Under the pieces are notes generated by a model. The model saw only the letters and a program-made list of their open reading frames with translations, did no database searches and was not told the DNA's origin. Shown piece by piece: positions 63,099-64,000 of a stretch of DNA of 64,000 bases. This stretch comes from Pseudoalteromonas piscicida (GTDB lineage: Bacteria; Pseudomonadota; Gammaproteobacteria; Enterobacterales; Alteromonadaceae): NCBI RefSeq assembly GCF_002208135.1, contig NZ_CP021646.1:1719501-1783500 (forward strand). Reading direction: 5' to 3'. The stretch's first letter is position 1. Every line of letters begins with the position of its first letter. The translations under genes were made by a program, and so were the position numbers.

Positions 63099-63280
63099 AG
63101 CACCCCCTGCTTGTTCCAGTAGCTCGCAGAATGCAATGCACTCATATCCGTATACTCAGTGATTGGCTCGGCCACAGGCTCAGGGCGTGGTTTTTTCGGG
63201 AAGTGTTTCGACTTAAGCGCACGAACGATTTTTAACTGTCGCGCCCAATGATTTGAATCTGTAATTAGGGTTGTTTGCAT
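63095..63280 (-). CDS. Small phage protein, first gene of the early operon
   Basis: 61 residues from ATG 63280 (MQTTLITDSNHWARQLKIVR); an in-frame ATG at 63313 is possible but less natural. A short basic helix and a Pro-rich segment (HFPKKPRPEPVAEPITEYTD) are visible. It lies downstream of a large palindrome and is transcribed away from the repressor-like gene. Function unknown. Confidence 0.55.
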   Translation of the reverse strand: MQTTLITDSNHWARQLKIVRALKSKHFPKKPRPEPVAEPITEYTDMSALHSASYWNKQGVL

Positions 63281-63330
63281 GGTTATCACCTCGGCTAAAA
63301 AGTCCTTGTTCACTTCGGCTTAAGAAAAAT

Positions 63331-63360
63331 GTGACTACTGTATGGCCATACAGCAGTCAC
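63331..63360. promoter_or_regulatory. 30-bp palindrome at the early-gene control region
   Basis: CTGTATGG and CCATACAG meet at the centre (63345/63346), and outer GTGACT and AGTCAC extend it to 30 bases with one mismatched pair. It lies 50 bases upstream of the first early gene on the minus strand, where an operator or promoter switch is expected. Confidence 0.65.
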
Positions 63361-63412
63361 GCCGAAGGGATTGTTATCAGTTGAGAAACTGGTTAACGAA
63401 GCTGAATTTATA

Positions 63413-63466
63413 CAAATGCATTTGCATATGCAAACGCCATTGGACTAATGAAAGTTCGTTTGCATA
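63413..63466. promoter_or_regulatory. TTTGCATATGCAAA operator with flanking half-sites
   Basis: A perfect 14-base palindrome sits at 63421-63434, a CAAATGCA half-site directly before it (63413-63420), and another TTTGCATA at 63459-63466. These lie 30-85 bases upstream of the repressor-like gene at 63497, so autoregulation or a lysogeny switch is likely. Confidence 0.65.
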
Positions 63467-63496
63467 GGGCTACAATCAAATACAGGGATTTTATTG

Positions 63497-63790
63497 ATGA
63501 CGAGAAAACTGATGAAAATAACCAACTCAATCGAGCTGCTTGATTGGTTCAAAACCGCGATAGATGTTGACTCCGACTACATGGCAGCGAAACTGCTATG
63601 TATAACCACACAGAACGTTAGCTCGGTAAGAACAGGCAAAAGTGAGTTTTCGGAATTAACTTGCTTGAAGATACTGTTGGTGGGAGACCACCCCGAACCC
63701 CTTGAAACTATGGCAATTATTCAAGCTCACAAGGCTGAAAGTCGCGGTGATGAAGAGGCGGCAAAAATTTGGCGGAAAAGTGTTGCTTAG
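63497..63790 (+). CDS. Phage repressor-like HTH protein (DUF3693-like)
   Basis: 97 residues from ATG 63497 (AGGGA about 9 bases upstream). SDYMAAKLLCITTQNVSSVR followed by G-K-S-E-F-S forms an HTH of the type found in DUF3693 proteins, with the typical C-terminal PLETMAIIQAHKAES and A-K-I-W segment. It is divergent from the early operon, with palindromes between, the classic layout of a repressor controlling early genes. It is the last gene before the right junction. Confidence 0.72.
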   Translation: MTRKLMKITNSIELLDWFKTAIDVDSDYMAAKLLCITTQNVSSVRTGKSEFSELTCLKILLVGDHPEPLETMAIIQAHKAESRGDEEAAKIWRKSVA

Positions 63791-63866
63791 GCAGCATTTT
63801 TCCCCCGTCAATTTGCGGGTAAATAGCATGTTAAAACCGCACCACTTCTACTGTCCAGACAATCGG

Positions 63867-63894
63867 TAAACTTATGTTTTATATTATGTTAAAT
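63867..63894 (+). other. attR: dif-like right prophage junction
   Basis: TTTATATTATGTTAAAT (63878-63894) repeats the left junction exactly. The XerC-side arm before it (TAAACTTATGT) differs from the left one and is presumably phage-derived. The flanking 63895-64000 bases are AT-rich and show no gene. Confidence 0.7.
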
Positions 63895-64000
63895 TAGATA
63901 AATTAAAAGAGATTATCTTAGCCTTCTTGTACAACCAAAATTTTTTGACCTTTTATTATTGGTTGCTTTTTAACCTACTTCGTCGTTTTTAGGTATAAAA

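Larger units (their letters stand above)
51589..63894. mobile_element. PM2-like (corticovirus-like) tailless prophage, about 12.3 kb
   Basis: It is bounded by an exact 17-bp repeat (51589-51605 and 63878-63894), giving a unit of 12,289 bases. Core genes in minus-strand order are early Zn-finger and small proteins, HUH replication initiator (60588-62534), packaging ATPase (58596-59396), capsid protein candidate (57467-58312), small membrane proteins, hendecad-repeat protein, putative spike, peptidoglycan-hydrolase-like protein and lysis-type proteins. Plus-strand regulators sit at each end. There are no terminase, portal, tail or integrase genes. The known lytic phage PM2 infects Pseudoalteromonas and has a circular genome of about 10 kb with similarly sized P1, P2, P9 and P12 homologues. 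The assignment is by recognition and gene layout. Confidence 0.85.

Overview
The window looks like a chromosomal segment of a marine gammaproteobacterium, most likely Pseudoalteromonas. This rests on moderate-to-low GC, the housekeeping genes (asnS, trhO, tsaC, fklB, a cvfB-like gene), T6SS accessory genes, and a resident prophage resembling the Pseudoalteromonas phage PM2. The genus call is by recognition only; no database search was run.

Layout. (1) 1-7.9 kb: a type VI secretion cargo module. It runs from the end of a DUF2169-type gene through a thiolase-like accessory protein, a PAAR-like DUF4150 protein with an extra N-terminal domain and a 1269-residue VasX-like membrane-active effector, to two tandem near-identical membrane proteins that are probably immunity proteins. 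(2) 8.1-15.2 kb: three exported proteins (a DUF5666-repeat lipoprotein, a CpdB-like nucleotidase lipoprotein, and a secreted amidotransferase-like protein with three C-terminal repeats). (3) 15.5-31.2 kb: two RND efflux operons, each with an intact adaptor but a frame-disrupted pump. Between them lie a patatin phospholipase, a cvfB-like gene, a DEAD-box helicase, trhO, succinate-semialdehyde dehydrogenase and tsaC/sua5. (4) 31.4-33.2 kb: small membrane proteins, tRNA-Ser(UGA) and fklB.

(5) 33.3-38.7 kb, minus strand: a compact RiPP (thiazole/oxazole-modified peptide type) gene cluster. It encodes a beta-barrel-like protein, a cysteine-rich precursor with 53 Cys in 265 residues and seven 15-residue tandem repeats, a fused E1-like/YcaO cyclodehydratase with its own leader-binding domain, and a thiazolinyl-imide-reductase-like oxidoreductase. 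This is the strongest candidate for an undescribed system. (6) 39-51.4 kb: asnS, a small P-loop protein, four consecutive response-regulator genes (one with an EAL domain, one with HDOD) and no kinase, a Na+/H+ antiporter-family transporter, and a response regulator-MoxR-DUF58-transglutaminase operon.

(7) 51.59-63.89 kb: a tailless, PM2-like (corticovirus-like) prophage of about 12.3 kb. It carries an HUH replication initiator, a packaging ATPase, a double-jelly-roll-type capsid protein candidate, many small membrane structural proteins, a putative spike and lysis genes, but no integrase. It is flanked by a 17-bp direct repeat whose 15-base core equals the XerD half and spacer of the E. coli dif site, so it probably integrates through host XerCD at dif. 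A roughly 1.1-kb cargo module inside it is bounded by a 102-bp direct repeat. Two regulatory regions carry dense palindromic operators.
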